Of a DNA stretch of 64,000 bases, positions 26,997-35,809 are shown piece by piece. Origin of the DNA: an uncultured Crocinitomix sp. (GTDB lineage: Bacteria > Bacteroidota > Bacteroidia > Flavobacteriales_D > Crocinitomicaceae). Below the pieces are notes generated by a model. The model had not been told where the DNA came from and searched no databases. It worked only from the letters and a program-made list of their open reading frames with translations. The stretch spans positions 1-64,000 of the forward strand of contig CAKZON010000006.1 in assembly GCA_937136425.1 (NCBI GenBank). Reading direction: 5' to 3'. Numbering within the stretch: the first letter of the stretch is position 1; every line of letters begins with the position of its first letter. The position numbers and the translations under genes are program-made.

Positions 26997-29603
26997 TTAA
27001 TGAAGCACAGTGATGTGTCCAAAATCTTTATATTTTTTATCTGAGCCGTTTTCTCGAAATGTCAAATGCCAAATATACACCCCATCCTCAACTAAAACCT
27101 CTCCATAGGTTCCATTCCAACCAGCAGTATAATCATACGATTCCCAAACCATTTCTCCCCAACGATTATAGATGACAAAATGATAATCCTGAGGAATAAA
27201 TACGGAAGAAAATATTGGGGTGAAATCTTCATTAAATTGATCTCCGTCTGGCGTAAATGAATTTGGAATAAAATACTGTATTACTTCGTCAATCAAAACA
27301 TACTGATACGCTGTATCTCTACAACCTTTATCTGTAATGGCAATTAATTGAACCCGATATAATCCATTCCCAATTTCAGGATAAACATGATTAGGCTCAA
27401 ATTCATTGCCTGTAGTTCCATCTCCAAAATCCCATTCATAACTCACTGCCAATTCCGACAAGTTTTCAAATTGAACTTCATTGTCTACTACATCAGGTTC
27501 TTCAGGTGTAAAATCAAATTCAGCAATTGGTAATTCCCATACACAAATAAAATCCTCAAATGTAGCTTCAGTCGTGCATCCATCAAACGTAGTAATCACC
27601 ACATGAATATCATAGCACCCGGCATACTCATAGGTATGACTAATTACGTCACCTTCAACAATAGTTCCGTCACCCAAATCCCAAACTGTAATATCTGTTA
27701 ATGTAGGATCAGAAATATTGGTAATATTTACTTCTAGTGGACGACATCCCTCTGTATAATCTACACTTAAAAGAACATCTGGTACATTAGATACATTTAC
27801 TAGAACTACATTGTCATTTATAGTACATCCTTGCGCATCTCGTACAATAATGCTATATGAACCTGGCGCTAAATCTGTAAAATTGGGTAGTGCACTAAAT
27901 GACCCACCTCCATCTATACTATATTCATATGGTAATGTACCCCCTGTTGCCTCTATAGTAATTTGACCATTATTGACACCACAACTTGCATCAATTGCCA
28001 CAATTGAACTAATTAAAAGTTCAGCTGGTTCTGTAATTGTAACTGTAGCCGTACCTGAACACCCAATGGCATCATGTGTTACAATTACAGTATAAGTTCC
28101 AGGAGCCAAACCTGTTGCTGTAGGAGTAGTTTGTGCTAAAGGATCATCCCACAAGAATGAACATGGACCTACTCCAAATTCTGGTGCTGCTGTAGCAGTT
28201 CCATTATCAAATCCAAAACAGGTAACATCAATTTTTGTCGTTTCAACAATCAAATCATTAGCACCTATGGTAGCTGTCCCTGTCAATAAACATCCGTTCC
28301 CATCTCTTATCTGATAATCAATATCTCCACTTGGTAAACCAATAAAGGCCGCTCCAATTTCAAATGTTACTCCACCATCAATACTAAATTCATAAGGCGG
28401 TGTACCTCCCATAGCATTAATTGTTAATTCACCATCATCCAATCCACAAGTTGCATCTACAATAATTAAATCGTCAAGCAATAATTCGTCAGGTTCGGTA
28501 ATTGCAATTGTGCGCCAAAGTTCGCAACCAACAGCGTCCGTAACCAAAACTGTATAAGTCCCAGGAGATAAATCTAATGCCGTGGCCGTTGTTTGCGCCA
28601 AGGGGTCATCCCACAAATAAGAGTAAGGATCATCCCCGGTTGTTGGATCAGCTGTTGCAGTGCCATCATCAAAACCGAAACATGTTATATCAGTCGCTGT
28701 TATATCAACATCAATACTATCAACCGTAATACTTAAAGTACTGACATCTGTACACCCAATCATATTGGTTACGGTTAGTGTTACCGTTTTCGAACCAATA
28801 GTTGCGTATGTATAACTTGGGTTTTCTAAATCAGAAACATCCCCCCCTCCAAAAGTCCATGCCCAATCTGTTACTCCAATTCCATCATAGATTAAACCAC
28901 TTATAGATTCATCTGTAAAAAACAACTCTTGTCCAGGACATGCCGTAATATCATCCACATCAATATCAGACTCTAATTCTATACAAACAGTTTGCACATT
29001 TGAAGCTCCTCCTGTTCCTCCCGACCAACCGAAACGGACATTGGGGTTTCCGCCAAAAATTGTTGTGACAATATCCTCAACGTGATTAAAAATAAGATCT
29101 CCATCTAAATAAGTTCTCATTTGCATAGCAACAGGATCCCAAATTACCTGAAAATCATGTTCAGCACCATCTTCAATATTTGCAATGGCAAATGCAGGTT
29201 CCATATTGTGAGTAATCAATCCATTTTTATTCATGGCTAAGTGATCAGAAACAATTTCTGTTGGTCCTCCGTTATTCCACGTATCAACTTCAATCGCTAT
29301 GGAATTCATAATTCCTCCATAACCCAAATCTCCACCACCTGTTCCGGTTGTTGTACCTAATGAACGAAGCACAAAAGCCATACCGTCAGCTCCGCCATCA
29401 GAAAATCCTAAATTTATTTGAAAAGTAAAATCGAAAGGATTGGTTAAATCAATAAAATCGGGACTCCAAATACTCCCTGCCTGACTGGTTGTTGTTGTTA
29501 ATGTATAACAGTCACAAGAGCCAGTAGCAGTACCACTCAACAACATTTGCCCAAAAGATGTGGACCAAAGCATTACGCTAAATAGGATTAGTACTTGTTT
29601 CAT
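26997..29603 (-). CDS. Secreted L-type lectin/SprB-repeat protein with T9SS type B domain
   Basis: An 868-residue protein. Signal peptide MKQVLILFSVMLWSTSFG; then an L-type (legume-like) lectin domain of about 200 residues (GADGMAFVLRS, IAIEVDTWNNGG, VRFGWSGGTGG). A PKD domain follows (WAWTFGGGD), then four SprB-type units (each with a DVTC-F/G-x-DGTAT core and a SPGTYTVLVTDA end), two more PKD domains (VWDLGDGTI and YEWDFGDGTTG), and a gliding-motility-associated type B sorting domain (IPNSFTPDGDQFNED, YNRWGEMVWES). It is probably surface adhesive and sugar-binding. A TACATTTG promoter element (29622-29629) lies about 20 bases upstream. It seems to be co-transcribed with the downstream propeller gene. 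Confidence 0.93.
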   Translation of the reverse strand: MKQVLILFSVMLWSTSFGQMLLSGTATGSCDCYTLTTTTSQAGSIWSPDFIDLTNPFDFTFQINLGFSDGGADGMAFVLRSLGTTTGTGGGDLGYGGIMNSIAIEVDTWNNGGPTEIVSDHLAMNKNGLITHNMEPAFAIANIEDGAEHDFQVIWDPVAMQMRTYLDGDLIFNHVEDIVTTIFGGNPNVRFGWSGGTGGASNVQTVCIELESDIDVDDITACPGQELFFTDESISGLIYDGIGVTDWAWTFGGGDVSDLENPSYTYATIGSKTVTLTVTNMIGCTDVSTLSITVDSIDVDITATDITCFGFDDGTATADPTTGDDPYSYLWDDPLAQTTATALDLSPGTYTVLVTDAVGCELWRTIAITEPDELLLDDLIIVDATCGLDDGELTINAMGGTPPYEFSIDGGVTFEIGAAFIGLPSGDIDYQIRDGNGCLLTGTATIGANDLIVETTKIDVTCFGFDNGTATAAPEFGVGPCSFLWDDPLAQTTPTATGLAPGTYTVIVTHDAIGCSGTATVTITEPAELLISSIVAIDASCGVNNGQITIEATGGTLPYEYSIDGGGSFSALPNFTDLAPGSYSIIVRDAQGCTINDNVVLVNVSNVPDVLLSVDYTEGCRPLEVNITNISDPTLTDITVWDLGDGTIVEGDVISHTYEYAGCYDIHVVITTFDGCTTEATFEDFICVWELPIAEFDFTPEEPDVVDNEVQFENLSELAVSYEWDFGDGTTGNEFEPNHVYPEIGNGLYRVQLIAITDKGCRDTAYQYVLIDEVIQYFIPNSFTPDGDQFNEDFTPIFSSVFIPQDYHFVIYNRWGEMVWESYDYTAGWNGTYGEVLVEDGVYIWHLTFRENGSDKKYKDFGHITVLH

Positions 29604-29621
29604 TATGGCTAGGTTTCAAGT

Positions 29622-29629
29622 CAAATGTA
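29622..29629 (-). promoter_or_regulatory. Putative -7 promoter element of the 868-residue lectin gene
   Basis: Minus strand TACATTTG matches TAnnTTTG and ends 18 bases before the start codon at 29603. No good -33 element is visible. Confidence 0.45.
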
Positions 29630-29710
29630 TGACTAAAAATGTTATTTTCCTAACTTTAAACGGTTTAGGAGACAAAACGTTGACTTATTTAAATGTGGAA
29701 AGCCGCGTAA

Positions 29711-32700
29711 TTATTGAACAACAACGATATGTCCAAAATCTCTGTGCTTTTTATCGCTTTTATTTTCGCGGAAGGTTAATTCCCAAACATATACGCCATC
29801 TTGCACGAAGGCACCATCATATGTACCATTCCATCCTTCTGAAATATCGTATGATTCCCACATAATTTCTCCCCAACGATTTAGGACTCTAATGTGATAA
29901 TCATTTGGATTAAACCCAGGAATAAAGACTGGATTAAATGTTTGGTTGAACGGATCAGAGTTTGGCGTAATTGCATTTGGTATGAAATACAAAACAATTT
30001 CATCAATCGTCACTAAATGATTTGTAGTATCTGTACATCCTTTATCCGTTGCAGCGACCAATTGCACATCATAGGTCACATTACCGAGAGAAGGATATGT
30101 ATGATCAGGGTTAACATCAGTTGAAGAACCTCCATCTCCAAACGTCCACTCAAAAGTACTTGCAAATTCAGATTCGTTTTCAAAAACAACTGTTGTATTA
30201 TACAAGTCCGGTTCGGTTGGATTATAACTAAACTCAGCAACAGGAAGTTGCCATACACAAATATAATCTGTAAATGTAGCTGATGATTCACAACCATCAA
30301 TTGTGGTTAGATCAATATTTACATCAAAACAATCCGCATATGTATAAGTATGATCAACTGCATCTCCAGCTGCTATACTTCCATCACCTAACTCCCAAAT
30401 AAAAGACTCAACCAATGACGCATCTGTTAAACTTTCAAAACTCACCTCTAAGTCCTCACAACCCTCATACTTGTCTGCAGAAATAATTATGTTTGGAATA
30501 TCGAAAGTCGTAATTGTTACAGTTGTTGTAGCCGTATTTTCACACCCACTGCTTACTGTTAAAGTATAAACTGTGGTAGATCCTGGATTTACAGTTTGAA
30601 CAGGTCCAAATAATACAGATCCATCCATGTCATTTGTCCATTCATAAGTATAACCCGCAGGACCTTCACCTGCTGCCTCACCAGCAATAACAACATCATC
30701 TCCAGGACAAACTGAAATTGCATCAGATCCAAACACAGATAACGGTGTATATTGATTAACCGTTTGTTCTAAAATATCTGTCGTACATCCATTAATATCT
30801 TCAATCTCTAAGGTATGAACACCAACAATTGTTGTTATTAAGCATTCAGTATCTGGAGCTCCATCCCAAATGTATGTGTAAGGAGCAGTTCCACCAGTAA
30901 CTGTTGGACAAAGTTCAGCCGCACCACCTAAACATATTGTAGTATCTGGTCCCATTGTTAAAACAATTGGATCTGCTTCATCCAAAAATGCATCAGCTGT
31001 AGCCGTGCAACCATTTGCGTCCATAATATTAACAGTAATTGGACCACCGCCCAAACCAGTAAAGGTTGGTGAAACTTGAAAAGCACCTCCATCCACATTA
31101 TATTGGTAAGCCACCGTTCCACCACTTGCGACAACTGTTACTTCACCATCCATTAATCCGTTACAAGTTACATCTGTCACTAATACATCATCAATAACTA
31201 AAGGGGTAGGCTCAACAACATCTGCAGTACCAGTAATTGTACATCCATTAGCATCTTCAATTACCAAATCATAAGAACCAGCCGTCATACCTGTAAATGT
31301 TGGACTAACCTGAAATGAAGCTCCTGCATCATTACTATATGTATAACCAGGCGTACCACCAGAAACAACTAATTCAAATTCACCATCTGCCAACCCTGTA
31401 CAAGAAACATCTGTTGATAAAACGGCATCAATAGTAATTAAAGTTGGTTCACCTATAACAGCAACATCTGTAATTACACAACCTGCTGCATCTTCTATTT
31501 CAACATCATACGAACCAGCAGTTAACCCCGTAAACAAAGGAGTTGGACCAAAAGAAACTCCTGCATCAATGCTATACGTATATGCAGGTGTACCACCAGA
31601 AACATCAATATCAATTGAGCCATCAGACGCACCGTTACAAGTTGCATCAACTACAGTAATTAAATCAATAACTATATTAGGTAATGATCCCACTACAATA
31701 TCTGCAGTTACAGTACATCCAACATCATCCATTACCGTAACAGTATAAGGACCCGGCGCTAATAAATCAAAGAAATTTGAAGGTTGATAAGTAACACCTC
31801 CATCTATACTATATTGGAAAGGCGCTACTCCAGCAGAAGCCGTAACTGTAATTGTACCATCATCTGTCGGTAGGCAAGAATCATCTGTCGCCACAACATC
31901 ATCTATAATCAACGGTGAATCTAAATCTACAACAGTTGTAATAGTAGCTGTACATCCATTTGCATCTCTCACAACAACATCATAAGATCCATTCGTTAGA
32001 CCTGTAAAATTTCCTGTAGGCTGATAAGTTACTCCACCATCAACACTATATTCTAACGCAGGGGTTCCTCCCGAAGCAACAACTGTAATTGTTCCATTAG
32101 CTAATCCACAACTTGCATTTGTTGGTACTGAAGAATCAATAACTAACTCTGTTGGTTCAAGAATAGTAACTGAACCTGTCCCTGTGCAGCCCAAATTATC
32201 TGTAACGATTACGTCATAGGTATTTGGAGATAAACCTGTTGATGTTCCGGTTGTTTGCGCTAAAGGGTCATCCCAAAGATAAGTATATGGCCCCACACCT
32301 GTAGTAGGCATTGCTGTTCCAGTACCGTCATCTAAACCAAAACACGTTACATCTGTATGTGTCATTGTAACATCAAGTCCGGCGGTAATATCAATATCAA
32401 AAGTTTCTGTAGAACTACATCCAGAAATATCAGTAATGGTAAGTGTTATAGTATATGTACCTATCGCAGTATAAGCATGTGTAGGATTTTGCACAGCAGA
32501 TGTTGAACCATCACCAAAATCCCAATCCCATGTTACTGCCTCCTCTGAATTGTGAATTAAATCACTTGTAGATTCATCTGTAAAAGTTACTGTTTGATCT
32601 ACACAAGCCGTAATGACATCTGTACTAAAATCTGCATCACGGTACATGCATACTGATTGAATATTATCAACCCCTCCTGTACCTCCGGTCCAACCAAAAT

Positions 32701-33280
32701 AAACATCAGGTGTTCCTCCAAAAAATAAGGTTACCATATCTCCATTATAGGTGAACATGCTAACTCCATCCAAGAAAATTTCAAGATCAAATGCTACAGG
32801 ATCCCATGTTGCTCTAAAAGTATGATACAAACCATCTTCAATGTTAGCAATGGTTATTGGTGCAATAAGGTCATGATTGACAGTTCCGTTAGAACTCATT
32901 GCAACATGATCTTCCGGAATATCAGAAGGAACTGCTGGGGAACTATTCCATGTATCAATCTCAACTCCAACAGAGTTTGTGATACCGCTATATCCCATTC
33001 CATTTCCAATTCCACCAGGAGATGTTCCTGTTTGTCTCAATGCAAAAATCATCCCATCCGCTCCCCACACATCATCAGCCCCAAGATTAACCTCAAAAGA
33101 CATGTCAAAAGTGTTCGTTAAATCAATCGTTCCAGGACTCCAAATTGACCCTGATTGATTGGTAAAATCTGTTAGCTCATAACAATCGCATGAACCAGTA
33201 GCTACTCCGCTCAAAATCATTTGAGAAGAACCAGTAATTGAAGCAAAACTGATGACGATTAAAATTAATAATGCACGCAT
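29711..33280 (-). CDS. Secreted L-type lectin/SprB-repeat protein with T9SS type B domain (larger paralogue)
   Basis: A 1189-residue paralogue of its neighbour. Signal peptide (MRALLILIVISFASITGSSQ), L-type lectin domain (WGADGMIFALRQ, VGVEIDTWNSSP, VYFGWTGGTGG), PKD domain (WDWDFGDGSTS), then six SprB-type units of about 75-80 residues and two further Ig-like modules. Two PKD domains (FIWELGDGSI and FEWTFGDGGSS) and the gliding-motility-associated type B domain (IPNAITPNSDPFNQTF, LNRWGEIMWES) close the protein. The longer repeat block is the main difference from the 868-residue paralogue. An adhesin role is inferred from domain content. Confidence 0.93.
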   Translation of the reverse strand: MRALLILIVISFASITGSSQMILSGVATGSCDCYELTDFTNQSGSIWSPGTIDLTNTFDMSFEVNLGADDVWGADGMIFALRQTGTSPGGIGNGMGYSGITNSVGVEIDTWNSSPAVPSDIPEDHVAMSSNGTVNHDLIAPITIANIEDGLYHTFRATWDPVAFDLEIFLDGVSMFTYNGDMVTLFFGGTPDVYFGWTGGTGGVDNIQSVCMYRDADFSTDVITACVDQTVTFTDESTSDLIHNSEEAVTWDWDFGDGSTSAVQNPTHAYTAIGTYTITLTITDISGCSSTETFDIDITAGLDVTMTHTDVTCFGLDDGTGTAMPTTGVGPYTYLWDDPLAQTTGTSTGLSPNTYDVIVTDNLGCTGTGSVTILEPTELVIDSSVPTNASCGLANGTITVVASGGTPALEYSVDGGVTYQPTGNFTGLTNGSYDVVVRDANGCTATITTVVDLDSPLIIDDVVATDDSCLPTDDGTITVTASAGVAPFQYSIDGGVTYQPSNFFDLLAPGPYTVTVMDDVGCTVTADIVVGSLPNIVIDLITVVDATCNGASDGSIDIDVSGGTPAYTYSIDAGVSFGPTPLFTGLTAGSYDVEIEDAAGCVITDVAVIGEPTLITIDAVLSTDVSCTGLADGEFELVVSGGTPGYTYSNDAGASFQVSPTFTGMTAGSYDLVIEDANGCTITGTADVVEPTPLVIDDVLVTDVTCNGLMDGEVTVVASGGTVAYQYNVDGGAFQVSPTFTGLGGGPITVNIMDANGCTATADAFLDEADPIVLTMGPDTTICLGGAAELCPTVTGGTAPYTYIWDGAPDTECLITTIVGVHTLEIEDINGCTTDILEQTVNQYTPLSVFGSDAISVCPGDDVVIAGEAAGEGPAGYTYEWTNDMDGSVLFGPVQTVNPGSTTVYTLTVSSGCENTATTTVTITTFDIPNIIISADKYEGCEDLEVSFESLTDASLVESFIWELGDGSIAAGDAVDHTYTYADCFDVNIDLTTIDGCESSATFTDYICVWQLPVAEFSYNPTEPDLYNTTVVFENESEFASTFEWTFGDGGSSTDVNPDHTYPSLGNVTYDVQLVAATDKGCTDTTNHLVTIDEIVLYFIPNAITPNSDPFNQTFNPVFIPGFNPNDYHIRVLNRWGEIMWESYDISEGWNGTYDGAFVQDGVYVWELTFRENKSDKKHRDFGHIVVVQ

Positions 33281-33379
33281 ACAATCTAATAGACGGATAA
33301 AAAAGGGTTTAGTTGGCTTTTTTCGACAAAATCACACTATATATCGACGAGACTATAGCCAGCCCAATTAAGCCAACAA

Positions 33380-35077
33380 TTATCCTGATAATTTATTGAT
33401 TTTTGAAAAATATTTTTTAAGTGTTTTTTCATTCGATATCCCACTCGTATTCACCTCTAATAAAACAGGTTGATCACTCTCTTTAATTGCATAAAAATCT
33501 TGAAAAATAGCCGCCAATTCTTCGATAGATTTCGCCTCCAAATGCTGCACATTAAAAGCTTCACAAATTGACTTGATTTTAGCATCAAAATTGGCGACAA
33601 AATGATGCGATTGTGCCGAGTTATTTGGCCCATCAATTATTTTGAAAATCCCCCCTCCTCCATTATTGATTACAATTATTCTCAAATTGGAAGTCAAATG
33701 ACTATTCCATAAGGCATTAGAATCATAAAAAAATGAGGTATCACCGCTAATTAAAATATTTAGTTTTTCTTTACTAACATTAGCTATACCGGCTGCTGTA
33801 CTTGTAGACCCGTCAATACCGCTAACCCCACGATTACTGTAATAAGACATGCCAGCAACGGGATTAAATAGTTGGCAATAGCGCACCACAGAACTATTTG
33901 CCATATGGATATTCGAATTATCGGGTATCGCATCTAAAATTAGTTCAAACGCCTTCAAATCTGAATATGGTGCTTCTGCCAAAAAGTCATTATGAATTTC
34001 ATTTGCTAAAAAATCCTTTTGCTTCCATTTTCCACCAAAATTACTACTCACATTTTGTTCTAATGTTCCTATAAAGTTGAAAAATGTCTGCGGCTTTATT
34101 TCAAATGATCGTGACAAAGATTGAAAAGTATCTTCCTCAAATTGATATTGACCTACCCGCCAATTTACCTGAGGTTTATTGGATCTGAAAAATGCTTTAA
34201 TTTTCTTAGATATAATTGCGCCACCAAGCGTTATTAATAGATCTGGAGCAAAATCGCTCACCTCATCTTCGTTAATAATAGCAAGTGTTCTGTCAATTGA
34301 ATGACAGATGCGTTGGAAATGCTGCAAATTAGAAGTGTTTTCAACCAAAATAGCAACAGATGAATCTCCAATTACTGAAGCAAATGCTTGAATATCTAAA
34401 TCATTGGGAGCTAACTGTCCTATTAAGATCAATTTCTTTTCTGCTTGCTGCCAATTTGTGCTAATCTCAGCCTTGTCGGCATCAGAAAACACAGGTTCAA
34501 TTGCCTGGCTGATTATAAGCTCAGGCTTGGTATGAAGTTCTTGAGTCTCATAAAGAGGCTCACTTAATGGAATATTAATATGTACTGGACCTTTAGGCAC
34601 TTGAACGGCCAAATTCAAGGCTTCATTAGCGATAGTATCGCTTATAGTTCGCTCCGATTTTGAAGGAAAATTTGGTAATTCAAAACTTCCTTTAATAAAG
34701 TTTTGATAAAGATTTTTTTGTCGAATTGTTTGCCCATCTCCTTGATCAATTAATTCAACAGGGCGATCGGCAGTTAAAACCACCAATGGAATATTTCGAT
34801 AATACGCCTCAGAAATTGCTGGAGCATAATTGATTGGAGCGCTTCCAGAAGTACAAGTAATTGCAACAGGTGAATTTGATTCCTCGGCCATTCCCATGGC
34901 AAAGAAAGCAGCACTTCGTTCATCATGAACAAGAAATACTTCTATTTTAGGATGTGCATCCAACCCAATAATTAAAGGCGCATTTCGAGAACCTGGAGAA
35001 ATAACAACCTTGGTAACTCCGTGCTGAACACAAATTTCAATTAAATGTGCAACATGACTAATTTTGGTGGTATTCAT
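33380..35077 (-). CDS. menD: 2-succinyl-5-enolpyruvyl-6-hydroxy-3-cyclohexene-1-carboxylate synthase
   Basis: Thiamine-diphosphate enzyme of menaquinone synthesis; joins isochorismate and 2-oxoglutarate. At 565 residues it is the usual size. Motifs: VVISPGSRNAPL (24-35), HDERSAAFFAMG (51-62, with the ThDP-activating glutamate in DER), TSGSAPINYAPAISEAYY, and the ThDP/Mg motif in the C-terminal domain (ISGDTSFFYDSNALW to NNGGGGIF). Menaquinone as sole quinone is usual in Bacteroidota. No other men genes are seen nearby. A TAATTTTG element lies only 5 bases upstream of its start, so its message may be leaderless. Confidence 0.97.
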   Translation of the reverse strand: MNTTKISHVAHLIEICVQHGVTKVVISPGSRNAPLIIGLDAHPKIEVFLVHDERSAAFFAMGMAEESNSPVAITCTSGSAPINYAPAISEAYYRNIPLVVLTADRPVELIDQGDGQTIRQKNLYQNFIKGSFELPNFPSKSERTISDTIANEALNLAVQVPKGPVHINIPLSEPLYETQELHTKPELIISQAIEPVFSDADKAEISTNWQQAEKKLILIGQLAPNDLDIQAFASVIGDSSVAILVENTSNLQHFQRICHSIDRTLAIINEDEVSDFAPDLLITLGGAIISKKIKAFFRSNKPQVNWRVGQYQFEEDTFQSLSRSFEIKPQTFFNFIGTLEQNVSSNFGGKWKQKDFLANEIHNDFLAEAPYSDLKAFELILDAIPDNSNIHMANSSVVRYCQLFNPVAGMSYYSNRGVSGIDGSTSTAAGIANVSKEKLNILISGDTSFFYDSNALWNSHLTSNLRIIVINNGGGGIFKIIDGPNNSAQSHHFVANFDAKIKSICEAFNVQHLEAKSIEELAAIFQDFYAIKESDQPVLLEVNTSGISNEKTLKKYFSKINKLSG

Positions 35078-35082
35078 TAGTA

Positions 35083-35090
35083 CAAAATTA
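35083..35090 (-). promoter_or_regulatory. Putative -7 element abutting the menD start
   Basis: Minus strand TAATTTTG ends 5 bases before the menD ATG (35077). If used, transcription starts within a few bases of the start codon. No -33 element was recognised. Confidence 0.4.
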
Positions 35091-35119
35091 GTGGAAACGC
35101 GGAATATTTGATTGGTTTT

Positions 35120-35809
35120 TTAGTTTTTTATCAAAAGTCTAAAGCCCTTGCCGTGCACGTTCATTATTTCAACTTTACTTGAGCCGTTTACATACTTTCT
35201 TAATTTGGTGATATAAACATCCATGCTTCTACCATTAAAGTAGTTATCATCTCCCCAAACTTGTTTTAAAGCTTCATTCCTATCTAATATTCCATCTTGA
35301 TTTTTAACCAATAAATAGAACAGTTCGTTTTCTTTAGTTGTTAACTTTTTGCTTTCGTTAGCAATTACAACAGTTTGTTGCAAATAATCATACTCAATGT
35401 CCCCAACTTCAAACGTTGTTTCTTTTTTCCCTTCTTTATAAGATCTTTTTAAAATTGCATTGATTCTTGCTAACAACTCCTCCATTGAAAATGGCTTGGT
35501 CATATAATCGTCTCCTCCAACATCAAATCCTTGCAACTTATCATCTTTCATAGATTTTGCAGTCAAAAACAAAATTGGAATTTCAGAATCTGTTTTTCTA
35601 ATTTCAGTTGCTACTGCGAAACCATCTTTTACGGGCATCATAACATCTAAAACAATAAAATCAAACAGTTGTTCTTGAAAGCGAGTTAATGCTATTTCGC
35701 CATTAACACACAATGTAACATCAAATGATTTTGCTTTTAAATAATTTGATAAAAGGGTCCCTAAATTGGTATCATCCTCAGCTAATAGTATTTTTACTTT
35801 ATCACTCAT
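35120..35809 (-). CDS. OmpR/PhoB-type response regulator (RprY-like)
   Basis: A 229-residue DNA-binding response regulator. Receiver domain 1-120 with acidic pocket AEDD and phosphorylated Asp55 in LDVMMP; winged-helix domain in the second half (LTTKENELFYLLVKNQDG, SMDVYITKLRKYV, HGKGFRLL). It resembles the Bacteroides RprY family. I start at ATG 35809 rather than an upstream TTG at 35815. That ATG lies inside the last codons of the sensor kinase (ATGAGTGA, 8-base overlap), so the pair is translationally coupled, kinase first. Confidence 0.93.
   Translation of the reverse strand: MSDKVKILLAEDDTNLGTLLSNYLKAKSFDVTLCVNGEIALTRFQEQLFDFIVLDVMMPVKDGFAVATEIRKTDSEIPILFLTAKSMKDDKLQGFDVGGDDYMTKPFSMEELLARINAILKRSYKEGKKETTFEVGDIEYDYLQQTVVIANESKKLTTKENELFYLLVKNQDGILDRNEALKQVWGDDNYFNGRSMDVYITKLRKYVNGSSKVEIMNVHGKGFRLLIKN

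Noticed and set aside
33312..33377. GTTGGCTT/AAGCCAAC inverted repeat beyond the menD stop
   Set aside because: The 50-base loop is long and the stem is 8 bp, so it is not convincing as a terminator or operator.
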